Shown here: in pieces, positions 9,612-11,572 of the stretch
Layout of the letters: every line of letters begins with the position of its first letter
Position numbering within the stretch: position 1 is the first letter of the stretch
From: Acetobacteraceae bacterium
Lineage (GTDB): Bacteria > Pseudomonadota > Alphaproteobacteria > Acetobacterales > Acetobacteraceae
Length of the DNA stretch: 11,572 nucleotides
Direction: 5' to 3'
Assembly: GCA_027306955.1 (NCBI GenBank)
Contig: DAHUXX010000224.1
Location: forward strand, 1 to 11,572
The notes under the pieces: generated by a model
Told to the model about the DNA's origin: nothing
Seen by the model: only the letters and a program-made list of their open reading frames with translations
Database searches by the model: none
Made by a program: the position numbers and the translations under genes

Positions 9612-10301
9612 ATGAAGCTGAGCGTCGAGAACCTCCAGGGCGGCTATGGCGAGACGCAGGTGCTGTTCGGCGTCTCCCTCGATGTCGCGGAGGGCGAGGT
9701 GGTGAGCCTGCTCGGCCGCAACGGCATGGGCAAGACCACCACCATCCGCACGCTGATGGGCATGCTGCCGCCGCGCGCCGGGCGGGTGACGCTGGACGGG
9801 CGCGACATCGGCGGCCTGGAGCCCTTCGCCATCGCCCGCGCCGGGCTCGGCCTGGTGGCGGAGGGGCGGCAGGTCTTTCCCACCCTCAGCGTGGAGGAAA
9901 ACCTCGTCGCCACCGCGCGGCCCGGCCCGTGGACGCAGGCGCGGGTGGAGGCGCTGTTCCCCCGCCTCGCGGAGCGGCGGCGCCAGGCGGGCCGGCTGCT
10001 TTCCGGCGGCGAGCAGCAGATGCTGGCGATCGGGCGCGCGCTGATGACCAACCCGCGCCTGCTCATCCTCGACGAGGCGACGGAGGGGCTGGCGCCGCTG
10101 ATCCGCGCCGAGATCTGGGCGGTGCTGCGCACGCTCAAGCAGTCCGGCCTCGGCATCCTGGTGATCGACAAGACGCTGGAGGCGCTGAAGCGCCTCGCGG
10201 ACCGGCACGTGGTGATCGAGAAGGGGCGCACGGTGTGGGCCGGCGACGGCGCGGCGCTGGCTGCCGAGCCCGAGGTGCTGCGGCGGTATCTGCATTTGTG
10301 A
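9612..10301 (+). CDS. livF: Branched-chain amino acid-type ABC transporter ATP-binding protein, LivF family
   Basis: Second ATPase subunit, 229 residues, slightly short of the usual 233-240 but complete. Walker A is GRNGMGKTT at 35-43, the characteristic LivF block is VAEGRQVFPTLSVEENL (82-98), the signature is LSGGEQQ (130-136) and Walker B LLILDEATEGLAP (150-162). The H-loop, LVEQN in E. coli LivF, reads LVIDKT here (D186, K187), so neither the common histidine nor the usual LivF glutamine is present. The C-terminal HVVIEKGRTVWAG is typical. The ATG at 9612 starts one base after the livG stop. The frame is open 19 codons further upstream, but the extension overlaps livG and is unlike the family. 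This is the last gene of the operon; no strong terminator follows. Confidence 0.93.
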   Translation: MKLSVENLQGGYGETQVLFGVSLDVAEGEVVSLLGRNGMGKTTTIRTLMGMLPPRAGRVTLDGRDIGGLEPFAIARAGLGLVAEGRQVFPTLSVEENLVATARPGPWTQARVEALFPRLAERRRQAGRLLSGGEQQMLAIGRALMTNPRLLILDEATEGLAPLIRAEIWAVLRTLKQSGLGILVIDKTLEALKRLADRHVVIEKGRTVWAGDGAALAAEPEVLRRYLHL

Positions 10302-10319
10302 CCCCCTGAAACCGGCGCG

Positions 10320-10340
10320 CGCGCGACCGCCTCTCGCGCG
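10320..10340 (+). terminator. GC hairpin downstream of livF, weak terminator candidate
   Basis: CGCGCG at 10320-10325 and CGCGCG at 10335-10340 pair across a 9-base loop, starting 18 bases after the livF stop. There is no T-run after it, so it is not a textbook intrinsic terminator. It could protect the 3' end of the operon transcript or assist Rho-dependent termination. Confidence 0.3.
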
Positions 10341-10357
10341 GGGTGGCGGAGTGCGCC

Positions 10358-10375
10358 GGGCGGGGTTATCCGCCC
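10358..10375 (+). terminator. Second GC hairpin downstream of livF
   Basis: GGGCGG (10358-10363) and CCGCCC (10370-10375) form a perfect 6-bp stem with the loop GGTTAT. The bases after it are CCTTCCC, pyrimidine-rich but not a T-tract. It is a plausible partner of the hairpin 17 bases upstream in ending the liv transcript; efficiency cannot be judged by eye. Confidence 0.35.
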
Positions 10376-10477
10376 CCTTCCCAGCCCCTAGAGCCCTGAA
10401 AAACCCGCGTTTCGTGGCAACCGCGACGGCATGTGCCCTCGTGGCGATGCCGCGTGCGCGCATGCCCGGAGAACGCC

Positions 10478-10534
10478 ATGCACCGCCCCTTCCCGCGCGA
10501 CCAGGCCGCCGAGGCCGCCCGCCAACGGCATTGA
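10478..10534 (+). other. Possible relic gene start (18 codons)
   Basis: An ATG with GGAG 6 bases upstream begins MHRPFPRDQAAEAARQRH and then meets a TGA. It lies just before the readable DUF3987-type remnant, but in a different frame from both of that remnant's segments. It may be the surviving start of the same gene after internal deletion and frameshift, or chance. I do not claim that a protein is made. Confidence 0.2.
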
Positions 10535-10562
10535 GCATGCCCTGCGCCGTGACGAATGACCC

Positions 10563-11457
10563 GCCCCGGACATCGCCATCCTGCGCGGCCCGCGTGGCAC
10601 CGCACCGGCGTTCTGGCTCGAAAGCTACAACGGCGGCGCCTTCGCCCCGGACCGCGTGCGCGACGGGGCCGGAGGGCGCGGCCGTGCCGCACCTGGCGTG
10701 GAGCGTGATCGGCGCCATCCCGCCGGACAGGGTGGCGAGCCTGCTGCTGGCCGGGGACGACGACGGGATGATGGCGCGTTTCCTCCCCATCTGGCCGGAG
10801 CGCGTGCCGCCGCGCCGCCCGCAGGCGATGGCCGACACCGAGGGCGCGTTCCGCTGCCTGCGCCGGCTGCGGGCGCTGCCGTGGGCGGAGGCGCCGGCGC
10901 CGCGTGTGGTGCCGGTGGCGGAGGCGGCGCTGGGGCTGTTCGACGAATGGCGCCTCGCGGCGGCGGAGCTGGAGGCGGGTGCGGCGGGGCTGATGGTGGG
11001 CTGGCTCGGCAAGCTGCCGGGGATGGCGCTGCGGCTTTCGCTCACGCTCGAATACCTGGCGTGGGCGGAGGCGGAGGACGGCACGGCGGAGCCGGCGGAG
11101 GTGGGCCTGCGCGCGATGCAGGGGGCGGTGATGTTCCTCCAGCTCTTCGCGGTGCCGATGGCGCGCCGCGTCTTCGGCGCCGCGGCGCTGCCGGAGGCGG
11201 AGCGGGATGCCGCGCGGCTGGCGAAGTGGCTGGCGAGGCAGGCGCCGTTGCCGGGGGTGATTAATGCGCGGGTGTTGAGGCTCGGTGAGGGGCTGATGAT
11301 CCCCGACGCCGCGCGGATGGAGGCAGCGCTCGTGGAACTGGCGGAGGCGGGGTGGGTAAGGGAGGCGCCGGGCAACGCCGGCGCGATGGGACGGCGACGG
11401 AAGGACTGGGCTGTCAACCCGGCGCTGGTGGACGCGCTGGCGGAGGCAGGGGCGTGA
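10563..11457 (+). pseudogene. DUF3987-type (phage/mobile-element helicase-like) protein, 5'-truncated and frameshifted remnant
   Basis: The C-terminal half of a DUF3987-type protein, a family known mainly from prophages, plasmids and islands and often linked to primase/helicase modules. The first part, after a TGA at 10557-10559, reads PAPDIAILRG, then FWLESYNGGAFAPDRVRDG up to about 10668. The match then continues one frame over as PEGAAVPHLAWSVIGAIPPDRV and LLAGDDDGMMARFLPIWPE. Further family-like pieces are LMVGWLGKLPGMALRLSLTLEYL, RRVFGAAALPEAERDAA, ALVELAEAGWV and a terminal RRKDWAVNP. Reading GGG instead of GGGG at 10665-10668 would join the halves. The N-terminal half with the ATPase motifs expected in full-length members is absent. 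The intact downstream frame could still be translated from GTG 10684 (about 257 residues) and might be annotated as a CDS. Identification rests on remembered family motifs, not a search. A sequencing error at the G-run would remove the frameshift, but not the missing N-terminus or the upstream TGA. Confidence 0.62.
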
Positions 11458-11528
11458 GCGGGGACTTTTGGAGTTTTGGTAGTTTTGGAAACGGGGGCGG
11501 GCCGGTGAGGGTATTGGGGTTTCGCTAG
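11454..11528 (+). CDS. Possible small gene, 24 codons, overlapping the DUF3987-type stop
   Basis: GTG at 11454 overlaps the TGA of the upstream frame (GTGA), the classic arrangement for translational coupling. It opens a 24-residue frame ending at TAG 11526-11528. The peptide begins VSGDFWSFGSFGNGGG; the first residue would be Met as a GTG start. Its SFGSFG unit comes from a DNA repeat. A GGAGGCAGGGGC stretch just upstream could serve as a ribosome-binding site. No function is recognised. It may be the truncated start of a longer gene that once followed the DUF3987-type gene, a true small protein, or chance. Confidence 0.25.
   Translation: MSGDFWSFGSFGNGGGPVRVLGFR
11464..11488 (+). repeat. 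Triple TTTTGG short direct repeat
   Basis: TTTTGG occurs at 11466-11471, 11474-11479 and 11483-11488, start-to-start spacing 8 then 9 bases, with the last two copies preceded by AG. It stands out as a T-rich patch in very GC-rich DNA just after the DUF3987-type remnant. It may be only the codon pattern of a Ser-Phe-Gly repeat, or a short iteron-like protein-binding array. Confidence 0.5.
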
Positions 11529-11572
11529 TGGGACGGATTTAGCGCCGGGCGAAACAGAGGCTGCGAACCAAA

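Larger units (their letters stand above)
10302..10562. other. Intergenic stretch with no intact gene, two GC hairpins and possible relic sequence
   Basis: No complete gene is visible between the livF stop and the readable part of the DUF3987-type remnant. The stretch holds two GC-rich hairpins close behind livF and then about 190 bases in which no frame resembles a known protein strongly. An ATG at 10478 with GGAG 6 bases upstream opens an 18-codon frame that stops at 10532-10534. An open plus-strand frame starting at GTG 10351 crosses this stretch, but its predicted protein is not family-like before about 10680. Confidence 0.5.

Noticed and set aside
10351..10683. The first third of the plus-strand frame that begins at GTG 10351 as a real N-terminus of the DUF3987-type protein
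   Set aside because: The translated stretch is Arg/Pro/Ala-rich and not family-like, while a different frame over 10563-10668 carries the family-like FWLESY segment.

Overview
The window is strongly GC-rich, with third codon positions dominated by G and C and long antisense shadow frames. The gene set is alphaproteobacterial, and I infer a Rhodospirillales/Acetobacteraceae-like (Roseomonas-type) chromosome. The grounds are a mutS gene divergent from a hybrid malic enzyme gene, a complete branched-chain-type (Liv/HAAT) ABC operon, and a DUF3987-type fragment. This taxonomic placement is inference from composition and gene families, not from a marker gene.

Layout. (1) 1-1565, minus strand: the N-terminal two thirds of mutS; the ATPase domain lies outside the window. 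(2) 1566-1681: a 116-bp divergent intergenic region with a candidate promoter. (3) 1682-3979, plus: a NADP-dependent malic enzyme fused to a phosphotransacetylase-like domain (maeB type). (4) 3984-5696, minus: a thiamine-diphosphate-dependent enzyme related to acetolactate synthase and benzoylformate decarboxylase, converging on maeB with only 4 bp between the stops. (5) 5697-5844: a divergent control region with a small inverted repeat and a G7 run. (6) 5845-10301, plus: a five-gene ABC importer operon (substrate-binding protein, LivH, LivM, LivG, LivF) with start/stop overlaps or near-zero spacing after the first gene. (7) 10302-10562: no intact gene, two GC hairpins and a possible relic start. 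(8) 10563-11457, plus: the C-terminal half of a DUF3987-type protein, apparently broken by a one-base frameshift and lacking its N-terminal part. (9) 11454-11572: a translationally overlapping 24-codon reading frame and a short triple TTTTGG repeat.

How the parts work together. MutS (mismatch repair) and MaeB (malate to pyruvate plus NADPH, controlled through an acetyl-CoA-sensing type of domain) are core housekeeping genes. The Liv-type importer and the divergent ThDP enzyme share a control region, so the most economical reading is that the importer brings in an organic acid, 2-oxo acid or amino acid whose downstream chemistry involves the ThDP enzyme. The substrate cannot be read from the sequence. 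The right-hand end looks like the decayed edge of a mobile or phage-derived segment next to the operon. I see no CRISPR array, tRNA, rRNA or intact insertion sequence. I did not find a clearly new system. The best leads are the unusual ThDP enzyme with its transporter, the hairpin between the binding protein and LivH, the noncanonical H-loop of LivF, and the small repeat-bearing frame after the DUF3987 remnant.
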